A DNA stretch of 64,000 nucleotides from Akkermansia muciniphila (GTDB taxonomy: Bacteria; Verrucomicrobiota; Verrucomicrobiia; Verrucomicrobiales; V1-33). Both the position numbers and the translations under genes were made by a program. Shown in pieces: positions 9,281 through 17,588 of this stretch. Where the stretch lies: the NCBI GenBank assembly GCA_945900785.1, contig CAMDJM010000012.1, positions 21,610 through 85,609 on the forward strand, given 5' to 3'. Below the pieces are notes generated by a model. It saw only the letters and a program-made list of their open reading frames with translations, was not told the DNA's origin and made no database searches. Every line of letters starts with the position of its first letter. Position 1 is the stretch's first letter.

Positions 9281-9348
9281 TGGGCCGAATGCCTGCGGGG
9301 ACTACATTCCAAACCTGTAGAGTCTCCACAATCACCCTCGTCGGCCCA
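9281..9348 (+). ncRNA. Y RNA 1, minimal, without tRNA-like domain
   Basis: The ends TGGGCCGA (9281-9288) and TCGGCCCA (9341-9348) are perfect reverse complements. After an internal loop carrying the shared AATGCC on the 5' side, GGGGACT (9297-9303) pairs with AGTCTCC (9321-9327). This is the two-stem, internal-loop design of Ro-binding Y RNAs and matches the three neighbouring copies in the CGAATGCC and CTCGTCGG positions. Only about 17 bases cap it, so it lacks the tRNA mimic of the other copies. Confidence 0.7.
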
Positions 9349-9372
9349 CCAATTAACAATCTGAACCATTCC

Positions 9373-9501
9373 GTGGCGAATGCCCGGAGGAACTACATCG
9401 GAACATACGGTCGCGGGTTCGAATCCCGCCGCAGCCCTCACGGATTGCGTAGCTCAGCGGCAGAGCATGTGTCAACTTTTCTCCAAAAACCTTGTCGCCA
9501 C
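9373..9501 (+). ncRNA. Y RNA 2 with circularly permuted tRNA-like domain
   Basis: The closing stem is GTGGCGA (9373-9379) with TCGCCAC (9495-9501). A second stem pairs 9386-9392 with 9478-9484. Between them lies a permuted tRNA: a T arm (9413-9429) with the universal TTCGAAT loop, one acceptor strand (9430-9437), a 4-base loop TCAC, the other acceptor strand (9442-9449), TA, and a D arm (GCTC 9452-9455, GAGC 9463-9466). The order T arm, acceptor, D arm is the reverse of a tRNA gene and no anticodon arm is present. This matches the known tRNA-mimicking bacterial Y RNAs (YrlA type). Confidence 0.85.
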
Positions 9502-9533
9502 TCCCTTCCACGCCTCAGGCCAACCACCAATTA

Positions 9534-9675
9534 TGCGGCGAATGCCGGTGAAACTACATGTTACCCACATCCTGGTCGCGGGTTCGACTCCCGCTGCTCT
9601 GCCCCCGGCTCCGTGCTGGAGTGGAGTGTAGCTCAGAGGTAGAGCAGGCACGTTTCACCATCCCTTGTCGCCGCA
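9534..9675 (+). ncRNA. Y RNA 3 with circularly permuted tRNA-like domain
   Basis: The closing stem pairs 9534-9541 with 9668-9675 and the second stem GGTGAAAC (9547-9554) pairs with GTTTCACC (9652-9659). The tRNA-like part has a T arm at 9578-9594, a possible G-U-rich acceptor helix (9595-9602 with 9621-9628) and a D arm with GCTC (9631-9634) and GAGC (9642-9645). The loop joining the acceptor strands is longer than in copy 2. A run of T residues follows at 9677-9682. Confidence 0.85.
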
Positions 9676-9678
9676 CTT

Positions 9679-9792
9679 TTTTAACCGCGAATGAACGCGA
9701 ATAGATCGATGCCCAAAATCACCAGATGACGGGCGGGTAGCGTTATGCAGCTTTAAGGATTCGCGTCCATTGGCGTTCATTCGCGGTTAAAA
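9679..9792. repeat. MITE-like inverted repeat between Y RNA 3 and 4
   Basis: The terminal 20 bases at 9679-9698 and 9773-9792 are perfect reverse complements around a 74-base centre with no coding potential. The element splits the Y RNA array: the gap between copies 3 and 4 is 128 bases, while the other gaps are about 25-35 bases. It looks like a small non-autonomous mobile element inserted after the array formed. Confidence 0.75.
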
Positions 9793-9803
9793 CAATATCC
9801 TCC

Positions 9804-9932
9804 CGGCGAATGCCGGTGAAACTACAGTCATCCAAAACTGGATCGCGGGTTCGAATCCCGTCCGGCGCGCTTCGGCAGGCCGGTGGCCGAGTGGTCAAAA
9901 GCAACGCTGTTTCACCAAAATCCTTGTCGCCG
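9804..9932 (+). ncRNA. Y RNA 4 with class-II-like permuted tRNA domain
   Basis: The closing stem is CGGCGA (9804-9809) with TCGCCG (9927-9932). The second stem GGTGAAAC (9815-9822) pairs with GTTTCACC (9909-9916), the same as in copy 3. The T arm is at 9845-9861. The acceptor helix pairs CCGGC (9862-9866) with GCCGG (9879-9883) across a 12-base loop. The D region TGGCCGAGTGGTCAAAAGC resembles tRNA-Ser/Leu rather than the GCTC-type arms of copies 2 and 3, so the copies mimic different tRNA classes. The closest coding gene downstream is rtcB. Confidence 0.8.
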
Positions 9933-9938
9933 CACATT

Positions 9939-9994
9939 CCCTGAGGAGGGCGGACATTCTGTCCGCCCGGTCGACAGAATGTCGACCCTCCGCA
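9939..9994. repeat. Twin-hairpin palindromic element upstream of rtcB
   Basis: Two adjacent perfect hairpins are visible: GGGCGGACA/TGTCCGCCC with loop TTC, then GGTCGACA/TGTCGACC with loop GAA. GGAGGG and CCCTCC bracket the whole element. A diverged copy lies inside folC at 1820-1876. It sits between Y RNA 4 and the rtcB start codon, where it could influence read-through from the Y RNAs into rtcB. Confidence 0.8.
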
Positions 9995-10013
9995 ATTTAC
10001 TTCTATCCACTTT

Positions 10014-11504
10014 ATGAACCCGCCCACCATCCATTCCACCGGACTTGCCGAAGGCTTTATCCCGCTCCCTGAATCCCAGGGAAAACCCATCACCGTGATC
10101 GGCACCGATGCGATCCGCACTGGCTTCGATGTCAGTTGCCTGCAACAGGCGGTCAATTGCCGGATGGCTCCGGGTGTCACCGACGTGGTGTTGAATCCCG
10201 ACGCCCACTCCGGGTATGGTGCGCCGATTGGCTGTGTCATGGTCTCGCCGACGCATATCTATCCGGGCCCGGTGGGCGTGGATATCAAATGCTCCATGAG
10301 CCTGCTCCAATTGGACTTGCCGGAGGAACACATCATCGACCGCAAGGTGCGTCGCGCGTTGATCGATGCCATTGTGGAACGCACGCCGACCGGGGCAGGG
10401 CAGGGGCAGCGTTCCGCCAAAAAGTCGCGTCAGGTCAGCCGTGACCTGGGCTTTCAGGCTGTCACGGAAGGAGCCAGCGTGGCCGTCTGTGAAGCGCTGG
10501 GGATTCCGCCGGAGTGGGCGGCGTATTGTGAGGACTCCGCCCACGTGGGACACGATGGAACCGCCGGGGCCCTGGCGGAACGCATGGAATGGAATCTCGC
10601 GAACGACCGGATGCGGAACTTCGAGGATAAGATGCGCCAGTTGGGATCCTACGGCGGCGGCAACCACTTTGGTGAATGCGAAGCGGTGCGCCTGTCCGAT
10701 GACCCGAAGGTGCAGCGTGCCGCCGAAGTCTTCGGCCTGCGCGACCGCCACATCGCGTTCCTGAGCCACTGCGGATCGCGCGGGTTCGGCAATGTGCTGG
10801 CGCAGAACCAGTTCAAGGACCTCGAGCGCAAGTTCGAAAAGTGGAGCACCCCATTCCCGGCCAACGACAAAAAGCTGGTCTATGCGCCGCTCGGCACGCC
10901 GGAAGCGGACGCCTACATCAATGACATGTCGCTGGGCGCTAACTTCGCGACGGTGAACCATCTTTTGATCAATGCGCTGGTTCTGGAAGCCTTCCAGGAA
11001 GTGCTGCCAGGTGTGACGGGACGGCTGGTGTATTTCATCAGCCACAACATTGCGCGTCAGGAAATCGTGGAAAATCAAAAGGCCTGGGTCCACCGCAAGG
11101 GGGCCACCCGCGCCGTGCCGGGCGGGCACCACTCGCTGGCCGGCACGCCGTTTGCCGAAACCGGGCACCCGATCCTCCTGCCAGGAAATCCGCGCGATGG
11201 CTCAGTGGTCATGGTCGCCCAATCCGGCGCGTCGAAAAGCTGCTGGTCCGTCAACCACGGAGCCGGCCGCGCCATGGGCCGCAAAGCCGCCGCCCGCGCC
11301 CTCGACCAGAACATGGTCGATGCCGAAATGGACGCCTGCGACATCCTATCCAACTGCCGCCGTTACCCGATCGACGAATCGCCTGACGCCTACAAAAACT
11401 TCGCGGAAGTCCTGAAAAGCGTCGAACAAGCCGGCCTCGCCAAACCCGTGGCCACGCTGAAGGCACGGTTTGTCATCAAGGACAACGACAAGGCGGATGA
11501 TTGA
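10014..11504 (+). CDS. rtcB: RNA-splicing ligase RtcB
   Basis: This 496-residue GTP- and manganese-dependent RNA ligase joins 2',3'-cyclic-phosphate or 3'-phosphate ends to 5'-OH ends. The metal ligands are in place: GVDIKC (Asp90, Cys93), GGGNHFGE (His218), SHCGSRG (His252) and SHNIARQE (His344). The guanylated histidine is His415 in NHGAGR. VHRKGATRA is the usual nucleotide-binding stretch. No archease or RtcA gene is seen nearby. The location after rsr and the Y RNAs fits an RNA-repair locus. The start ATG has only a weak ribosome-binding site. Confidence 0.95.
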   Translation: MNPPTIHSTGLAEGFIPLPESQGKPITVIGTDAIRTGFDVSCLQQAVNCRMAPGVTDVVLNPDAHSGYGAPIGCVMVSPTHIYPGPVGVDIKCSMSLLQLDLPEEHIIDRKVRRALIDAIVERTPTGAGQGQRSAKKSRQVSRDLGFQAVTEGASVAVCEALGIPPEWAAYCEDSAHVGHDGTAGALAERMEWNLANDRMRNFEDKMRQLGSYGGGNHFGECEAVRLSDDPKVQRAAEVFGLRDRHIAFLSHCGSRGFGNVLAQNQFKDLERKFEKWSTPFPANDKKLVYAPLGTPEADAYINDMSLGANFATVNHLLINALVLEAFQEVLPGVTGRLVYFISHNIARQEIVENQKAWVHRKGATRAVPGGHHSLAGTPFAETGHPILLPGNPRDGSVVMVAQSGASKSCWSVNHGAGRAMGRKAAARALDQNMVDAEMDACDILSNCRRYPIDESPDAYKNFAEVLKSVEQAGLAKPVATLKARFVIKDNDKADD

Positions 11505-11617
11505 CAGCAAAACTGATTCTGGAAACGTCCCAACTTTTCTCCCAGTGGAAGCGTCAGGGTGATTTCCGGATTCGTGCTTGTTCCAGGCGTTGGATGTGAG
11601 GAATCTGGAGGACGATC

Positions 11618-12886
11618 ATGCCTGCTGAATTAAACCAAAAAAGTGAGGTGGTTTCTGCTGCCATCACAGCCCCCTGGGATTTGTGGGGGTGGGCCTTTCT
11701 GTCCTCTTTTGTGGCCGTCGGGTCATTGCTCTGGCTGGCTGGTCTTCGGTATAAGCGGATGCCGGACGGGACCCATTGGACAGAGCGGGCCAGGGCGCTG
11801 TTTCCAGTGAGGACCTCCTTCGCCCTGATGTCGGTCTGGGTGCCCCTGGGCATCGTGCTTGCTTCACGCGGGGATTGGCCGATGGAAGTATGGCCGTCCC
11901 TGGGGCTTGCTCTGACGGGTTGGCTGGGCTGTTTGTCAGGTGAATGGGCGGGGATGGCAGGTCTGAAACTCCCCCCGGCGGCTGACCGCCCCCGGATTGG
12001 AATCAGGGTGGCGAGAGGAATGCTGTTTATGCCGGAAGTGGTGGTTCTTCTGGCACTGATGTTTCGAAATACGGATCGTCCCCTCAACTGGGAAACGGTG
12101 GGCATCACTTTGCTGGGTTGCGGACTGCTGCTGGCCTGGCAGATGGGGCTGTGTGTGCAGGTTTGCCTTTGGTGCCGGATCATGAAACCGGTGAATCAGG
12201 AGATCCGGGAAATGGTGGACGGCATGAGTGCGAAACTGGGCATACCGGTCCGCCGGGTTTTTGAGATGGAGCTGGGCATGTGGAATGCCTTCGCGCTGAT
12301 CTGGACGCGGGACATGGCGTTCACCACTGGATTGCTGCATGGCCTGACGCGGGCGGAACTGGAAGCGGTGACCGCCCATGAACTGGGCCATCTGGCGGAA
12401 GGACCCCGGATGCGATGGATGCGGATGAGCAGAATTATCCCGTTGGGATTGATAGCGCTGTTTCCTGCTCTGGTGGTTTCCTTCGGTCTATTAGCTGGGT
12501 TTTTGGTGATGGCCGCAGCCTTCCAGGGGAGCCGCTATCTGGGCAAATGGCTGCGCCGTGCGGAGGTGGATGCGGATGCGGTGGCCGTTGGAATGGAATT
12601 CGATGCTGGATGCTACTCCAAAACGCTGGAACGGATCTACGAGGCAAATCTGGTGCCGGCCGTCCTGTCCCAGCGGAGCACGCATCCGGATCTCTATGAC
12701 CGCATGGTGGAGGCTGGTGTCACTCCGGATTTCCCCCGGCCTCTCCCGGGCAGCAAATTGCCGGCTATTGTTCTGGCACTACTGGCAGCGGCCACGGCAG
12801 CGGTGATTTTCATGAATGCCATCCCGGAACCACCGGCAAAAAGGTTGGGTCTGATTCAGGAGCCCGGCATTCACAAAAATAGCTAG
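11618..12886 (+). CDS. M48 family membrane metallopeptidase
   Basis: This 422-residue membrane-bound zinc peptidase is of the Ste24/HtpX type. The zinc site is HELGH at 254-258 with the third ligand probably Glu316 in the AEVDADA motif. Several membrane segments are visible (about 24-41, 68-83, 138-150, 160-182, 274-300, and a C-terminal one near 386-402). Such peptidases take part in membrane protein quality control or prenyl-protein processing. It is somewhat long in the N-terminal membrane part. A GGAGG lies a few bases before the ATG. It is probably not functionally tied to the neighbouring arg genes. Confidence 0.85.
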   Translation: MPAELNQKSEVVSAAITAPWDLWGWAFLSSFVAVGSLLWLAGLRYKRMPDGTHWTERARALFPVRTSFALMSVWVPLGIVLASRGDWPMEVWPSLGLALTGWLGCLSGEWAGMAGLKLPPAADRPRIGIRVARGMLFMPEVVVLLALMFRNTDRPLNWETVGITLLGCGLLLAWQMGLCVQVCLWCRIMKPVNQEIREMVDGMSAKLGIPVRRVFEMELGMWNAFALIWTRDMAFTTGLLHGLTRAELEAVTAHELGHLAEGPRMRWMRMSRIIPLGLIALFPALVVSFGLLAGFLVMAAAFQGSRYLGKWLRRAEVDADAVAVGMEFDAGCYSKTLERIYEANLVPAVLSQRSTHPDLYDRMVEAGVTPDFPRPLPGSKLPAIVLALLAAATAAVIFMNAIPEPPAKRLGLIQEPGIHKNS

Positions 12887-12989
12887 CTGCATGGGGCCGC
12901 AGCTGGAATGATGTCACGGCAGCAGCGCACACCCGGCAGCCACTGCGTTTCCCGTTTGCGGCCTGGGGTGCGGCGCGACAGGCTGGTGG

Positions 12990-14036
12990 ATGAACCGGAT
13001 CAAGATCGCCGTCATCGGTGCCAGTGGTTATTCAGGGATTGAACTCCTCAAAATTCTCGTGCGCCACCCCGGCGCGGAACTCGTTGCGGTCACCTCCCGC
13101 CAGTATGCCGGGAAAACCTTGGCGGACATTTTCCCGCGCTTCCGGGGCTGCGGTCCGGAGGCTGGGCTGGCCTTCATAGCGCCGGATGCCGATGCCGTCG
13201 CCGCGAGTGGAGCGCAGGTGGCCTTCCTTGCTTTGCCACATGGCGTGGCCTCGGAGTTTGCCATCGCCCTGCTCGACCGGGGCTTGAAAATCATCGACCT
13301 CAGCGCCGACTTCCGCCTTGATGACCCGGCGGTTTACGGGGAATTCTACGACCACCCGCACCCCGCCCCGGAATTGCTAAAAGAATCCGTCTATGGCTTG
13401 CCGGAGGTCCACGGTGCCGCGATCGCCGGGGCTCGGCTCATCGCCTCCCCGGGGTGTTATCCCACCAGCGTTCTCCTGCCGCTGATCCCTCTTTTGAAGG
13501 CCAAAGTCATCGACCCTGCCACCATCACCGTCTTCAGCATGAGCGGTGTCAGCGGAGCCGGGCGGAAGGAAGCCCTGCCGCTCCTTTTTTGTGAGTGCAA
13601 CGAAAGCCTGCGCCCCTACAGCGTGCCGAAACACCGCCACCTCAGCGAGGTCGAGCAGGAACTCACCCGCGCCGCCGGCCAGCCCGTGGTCATCACCTTC
13701 ACGCCGCACCTCGTGCCCGTCACCGCCGGCATGCTCACCACCACCTGTGTGTCGCCTGCCGCCGGGATGGGCCTGGCAGATCTGGATCAAATCTACGCGG
13801 ACGCCTACGGGGCGGAGCCCTTCATCCGCCTGCTGGGAAAAAATGGCACCCCTGACACCAAAAATGTCATCAGCACCAATTTTCTTGATCTGGGCTGGGC
13901 CTGGGACGCCCGCGCCGGCCGCTACGTGCTCATGAGCGCCATCGACAATCTGTGGAAAGGTGCCGCCTCCCAGGCCATCCAATCCTTCAATCTTCTTAAC
14001 CAATTTCCTGCGGTCACCGGCTTGCAATCTCTCTGA
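12990..14036 (+). CDS. argC: N-acetyl-gamma-glutamyl-phosphate reductase
   Basis: This 348-residue NADPH-dependent reductase makes N-acetylglutamate semialdehyde in arginine biosynthesis. GASGYSG (10-16) is the dinucleotide loop and Cys156 in SPGCYPTS is the catalytic cysteine. The SGVSGAG segment and the C-terminal NLWKGAASQA signature are present. It is followed 42 bases later by argJ, so the two probably form an arginine operon. Confidence 0.95.
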   Translation: MNRIKIAVIGASGYSGIELLKILVRHPGAELVAVTSRQYAGKTLADIFPRFRGCGPEAGLAFIAPDADAVAASGAQVAFLALPHGVASEFAIALLDRGLKIIDLSADFRLDDPAVYGEFYDHPHPAPELLKESVYGLPEVHGAAIAGARLIASPGCYPTSVLLPLIPLLKAKVIDPATITVFSMSGVSGAGRKEALPLLFCECNESLRPYSVPKHRHLSEVEQELTRAAGQPVVITFTPHLVPVTAGMLTTTCVSPAAGMGLADLDQIYADAYGAEPFIRLLGKNGTPDTKNVISTNFLDLGWAWDARAGRYVLMSAIDNLWKGAASQAIQSFNLLNQFPAVTGLQSL

Positions 14037-14078
14037 ATCCTCCCTACCTGGAGAGCTGCCCTTTTATCCTGCCGCGCC

Positions 14079-15323
14079 ATGTCCCTGAAGTCCAAATCCT
14101 ATAACGAAATCCCCGGCGGTATCACCGCTCCGGAAGGCTTCCTCTGCCACGCCGTCAGCGCCGGCATCAAGGACCCAAAAAACCCCCGGCTGGACATGGG
14201 CCTCATCTACTCCACTGCGCCCTGCGTCACTGCGGGTGCCTTTACCACCAACAAGGTCAAAGCCGCTCCGGTAAAAGTGTGTCAGGCCCACCTCAAGAGC
14301 AACGACATCCGCGCCATCATCGTCAACAGTGGCAACGCCAATGCCTGCACCGGCCCCCGCGGCATCCAGGACGCCAAAGCCATGGCCACCGCCACCGCCG
14401 ATGCCCTAGGCCTGAAGCCCACCCAGGTCATGGTCAACTCCACCGGCATCATCGGCCTGCCCATGCCTATCGCGCGCATCACCGCCCAGATCCCCGCCCT
14501 CGCTCAGGGCCTCGCCCGCGACCGCTTCGATGCCATCGCCCAAGCCATCATGACCAGCGATACCCGGCCGAAATCTCTCGCCATCGAAGTCCCCCTCGGT
14601 TCCAAAACCATCCGCCTCGCTGCCATCGCCAAAGGAGCCGGCATGATCTGCCCCAGCATGGGAACGATGTTATGCTTCATCACCACAGATGCCGCCATCG
14701 GCCTTTCCGACCTGAAAAAATGCACCAGCGCGGCCGTGGAAAGCACCTTCAACCGTATCTCCATCGACGGTGACACCAGCACCAATGACACCGTCATCGT
14801 CATGGCCAACGGCCAGGCCGGAAACCGCAAAATCGTCTCCGGCGGGCCCCAGGAGCTTATATTCAGCGAAGCCCTCGAATACCTCATGCGCCGCATGGCC
14901 CGCATGATCGTCAGGGATGGCGAACGCGTCACCAAGTTCGTCGAAATCGCTGTCCGCGGAGCCGCCACCCACATGGACGCCCGCAAGGTCGCCGAAACCG
15001 TCGCCAACTCCCTCCTCGTCAAATGCTCCTGGAATGGCAGCGATCCGAACTGGGGCCGCGTCATGCACGCCATCGGCTACAGCCGCGCTAAAATCCGCGA
15101 GGAACACATCGACATTTACTTCGATGGCCTCATCGCCACCCGGAACGGCATCTCCGCCGGCACCCCCCTGGAGGTGCTGCAAGCCGCCGTCGCCAAACCC
15201 GAATTCACCGTCACCATCGACCTGAACATCGGCAGTGCCACCTACACCGTTTACACCAGCGACCTCTCCCAGGAATACGTCGACTTTAATAAAGCCGAAT
15301 ACGCCGTCCGCATCGCTCCCTGA
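14079..15323 (+). CDS. argJ: Glutamate N-acetyltransferase / amino-acid acetyltransferase
   Basis: This 414-residue self-cleaving enzyme transfers acetyl from N-acetylornithine back to glutamate, recycling the acetyl group in arginine synthesis. It belongs to the Ntn-hydrolase-like ArgJ family. The autoproteolysis and nucleophile site is Thr196 in MICPSMGTMLCF, where most relatives have an A-T-M-L version; a glycine precedes the Thr here. NSGNANACTG near residues 83-92 is also typical. It follows argC directly. Confidence 0.95.
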   Translation: MSLKSKSYNEIPGGITAPEGFLCHAVSAGIKDPKNPRLDMGLIYSTAPCVTAGAFTTNKVKAAPVKVCQAHLKSNDIRAIIVNSGNANACTGPRGIQDAKAMATATADALGLKPTQVMVNSTGIIGLPMPIARITAQIPALAQGLARDRFDAIAQAIMTSDTRPKSLAIEVPLGSKTIRLAAIAKGAGMICPSMGTMLCFITTDAAIGLSDLKKCTSAAVESTFNRISIDGDTSTNDTVIVMANGQAGNRKIVSGGPQELIFSEALEYLMRRMARMIVRDGERVTKFVEIAVRGAATHMDARKVAETVANSLLVKCSWNGSDPNWGRVMHAIGYSRAKIREEHIDIYFDGLIATRNGISAGTPLEVLQAAVAKPEFTVTIDLNIGSATYTVYTSDLSQEYVDFNKAEYAVRIAP

Positions 15324-15372
15324 TTAAACCTGCCCGTTTTACCAAACCCCTTTTTAACAAGACCCCACCATC

Positions 15373-16473
15373 ATGCGCGATCCCCGGATTCCCCAACTTG
15401 CCCGCAATCTCATCAGCCACTCCGTTCAGCTCCAAGCCGGGGAAAAGATCCTCATCGACCTCTACGACACCCCGGCAGAGATGGGCATCGCCCTCATCCA
15501 GGCCGCGCGTGAGGCCGGAGGCGTCCCCTTTGTCAATATCCACGACGCCCGCATTTCCCGCGAACTCCAGCTCGCCGCCAATGAGATCCAATACGACATC
15601 CTCAGCGCCAGCCAGTTGGAATTCATGAAGCAAATGCAGGCCTACATCGCCATCCGCGGCAGCCTCAACATCACGGAATCCGCCGATGTCCCCAGCGAGC
15701 GCATGAAACTCGTCGCCGCCAAAATGCGCCCCGTCACCGACCAGCGCGTCAAACGCAGTAAATGGTGCGTCCTCCGCTGGCCCAACTCCAGCATGGCCCA
15801 GCTCGCCGGCATGAGCACCGAAGCCTTCGAGGACTTCTACTTCCGCGTCTGTCTCCTCGACTACGCCGCCCTCCAACCCGCCATGCAGGCCCTCCAGGAC
15901 CTCATGGACGCCACCAAACTCGTCCACCTCACCGGCCCCGGCACAGATTTGAAATTCAGCATCGAAGGCATCACCTCCGAATACTGCGGCGGCTCCAAAA
16001 ACATCCCCGATGGCGAATGTTATACCGCCCCGGTGCGCGACTCCGTCGAAGGAGTCATCAGCTACAACGCCCCCTCCATCTACCAGGGCATCGCCTTCGA
16101 TAACGTCAAATTCGAATTCTCCAAAGGCAAAATCATCAAAGCCACCTCCAACAACACCGAAGCCCTGAACCGTATCCTCGACTCCGACGAAGGCGCCCGC
16201 TACATCGGAGAATTCGCCATCGGCTTTAACCGCGAGATCATGCAGCCCATGCGCGACATCCTCTTCGACGAAAAGATCGCCGGCAGCTTCCACTTCACTC
16301 CCGGCCAGGCCTACGAAGGTGGCACCGACAACGGAAACAAGAGCCAGGTCCACTGGGACCTCGTCAACATTCAACGCCCCGACTACGGCGGCGGCGAAAT
16401 CCACTTCGACGGCAAGCTCATCCGCAAAGACGGCCAATTCCTTGTCCCCGAGCTGCAGCCGCTGAATTACTAG
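15373..16473 (+). CDS. M29 family aminopeptidase
   Basis: This 366-residue aminopeptidase of the thermophilic-metallopeptidase family (aminopeptidase T/PepS-like) is cytoplasmic and removes N-terminal residues. Conserved metal-site segments are visible as NIPDGE, the YIGEFAIGFN stretch, FHFTPG and SQVHWDLV near the C-terminus. Length matches the family. It lies 49 bases after argJ on the same strand, so it could be co-transcribed, but no functional link to arginine synthesis is implied. Confidence 0.88.
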   Translation: MRDPRIPQLARNLISHSVQLQAGEKILIDLYDTPAEMGIALIQAAREAGGVPFVNIHDARISRELQLAANEIQYDILSASQLEFMKQMQAYIAIRGSLNITESADVPSERMKLVAAKMRPVTDQRVKRSKWCVLRWPNSSMAQLAGMSTEAFEDFYFRVCLLDYAALQPAMQALQDLMDATKLVHLTGPGTDLKFSIEGITSEYCGGSKNIPDGECYTAPVRDSVEGVISYNAPSIYQGIAFDNVKFEFSKGKIIKATSNNTEALNRILDSDEGARYIGEFAIGFNREIMQPMRDILFDEKIAGSFHFTPGQAYEGGTDNGNKSQVHWDLVNIQRPDYGGGEIHFDGKLIRKDGQFLVPELQPLNY

Positions 16474-16532
16474 CTAGCAGGATCATCCGGGTTCCTTGAT
16501 TCCCCGGGGTTTGAATATCACACGCGCGGGTT

Positions 16533-16956
16533 TCAATCCGGCATCCGAATTTCTCCAGCCGCAATAAACCAATCGCGCTCCACGACCCGTGCGGGAGCAT
16601 TGATCTGAAGCAATTTTACCGTAACCCGGCCTATCGCCGTGAGCGGCAGAATCAGACAACCACGCAACTCAAAATGGTCAGTCCAGCGTTCCTTGCGGGG
16701 ATTGTATAACGGCACCAACAAACCTGATGCAAAATCAATAGAAGCTAAATCACTCCCCTTCGCCTGATTGCAAAAGATACAGGAAAACGCCAAATTGCCT
16801 CCTTCTGTCAAACCCCCATGTTTTTCAGCCACCACGTGATCCACCTGATGGGAATGAAAACTTAAGTGTTGGGGGTGCAAGGCAATATTCGCAGCGTTCA
16901 CCAGCGCGGGAACAGACCAGTCGACGCAATTTTGCAGAAACATAGGCTGTGCTCAT
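16533..16956 (-). pseudogene. HNH endonuclease, frameshifted near its N-terminus
   Basis: The reading frame from 16943 gives a protein with VDHVVAEKHGG, NLAFSCIFCNQAKGSDLASID and LYNPRKERW, which is a standard HNH nuclease with zinc-knuckle cysteines. Its N-terminus is wrong for the family. In another frame, an ATG at 16956 reads into KLRRLVCSRAGERCEYCLAPP, the expected start with the first CxxC pair. Removing one base from the CTTAAG at about 16861-16866 joins the two. The ATG at 16956 overlaps the stop of the upstream partner gene as ATGA, supporting the longer original gene. The cause may be real decay or a sequence error. Confidence 0.8.
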
Positions 16957-17318
16957 GCGGACTGGCCACGAGCTTTCAAAATCATGGCAGCTCTGGCTTT
17001 CGCCACCCGCATGACGTGTTCCAACTCTGCAATTTCATCCCATTCTGCCTGCTCTCTGGCGTTTAGATCCGCCGAGCGCTTCTTGGCCAATAGTTCTTCC
17101 GTCCGTTCCGCCAAGGCCTTTCCAGGCCTCAAAGCCAACACCTCCAAGGGTTCCGGTAAATTGGCGAGGAACCCGGTCACCTCTGCCAGCCGCTCCACTT
17201 GGTTGAGCTTAACACTCTTCCAGGTCCGCAACCCGGCGGTCATCACCGCCGCGATCTCTGCCTCCCCCACGGGAAGGAATGCTGCAAGTTCGTCAGGCAG
17301 TTGAAAGGTGAGAGTCAT
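16953..17318 (-). CDS. Small protein partnered with HNH endonuclease
   Basis: This protein of about 121 residues starts TLTFQLPDELAAFLP, is helix-rich, and ends in a charged C-terminal helix (AEWDEIAELEHVMRVAKARAAMILKARG). Similar small proteins often precede HNH nucleases of this type in cyanobacteria and other bacteria, but their role is not established; the layout resembles a toxin-antitoxin or regulatory pair. The ATG at 17318 is preferred over a TTG at 17354. Its stop overlaps the original HNH start by the ATGA sequence. Confidence 0.65.
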   Translation of the reverse strand: MTLTFQLPDELAAFLPVGEAEIAAVMTAGLRTWKSVKLNQVERLAEVTGFLANLPEPLEVLALRPGKALAERTEELLAKKRSADLNAREQAEWDEIAELEHVMRVAKARAAMILKARGQSA

Positions 17319-17354
17319 CTTGTGAAAAGTAGACCGGAAAAGCTTGGACGTCAA

Positions 17355-17588
17355 ACCTCAGGGCAATCTCGATGAGCGTCTTCAGCGCAGTCCGGCCCTT
17401 GGCCATAACGCCGGGAGTTTGCTTACAGTCAACCATGGCTTAGGGTTCCATAGCTGAAAGCCCGTTCCATCACGTGGACATGACGCGATAGGCCGGGCTT
17501 TCAGCCCTAAACCCCATAATCCCCGGTCTCCTGGGGCGTTGCCCCAGTCTGGAATCAAGCGTCTGACCCAAGCGTCCCGCCGGGCGGT
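17355..17588. repeat. Intergenic region with small palindromic repeats
   Basis: No gene is recognised. A perfect hairpin CTGGGGC/GCCCCAG with a 3-base loop lies at 17531-17547. A GAAAGCCC (17456-17463) and GGGCTTTC (17494-17501) pair forms a wider inverted repeat. These look like dispersed repeat sequences between the HNH and PIN gene pairs. Confidence 0.45.

Noticed and set aside
9373..9932. tRNA genes at the TTCGAAT and GCTC..GAGC matches
   Set aside because: T arm and D arm occur in reverse order and no anticodon arm or 3' CCA-proximal end is present. The permuted Y RNA fold explains all matches.
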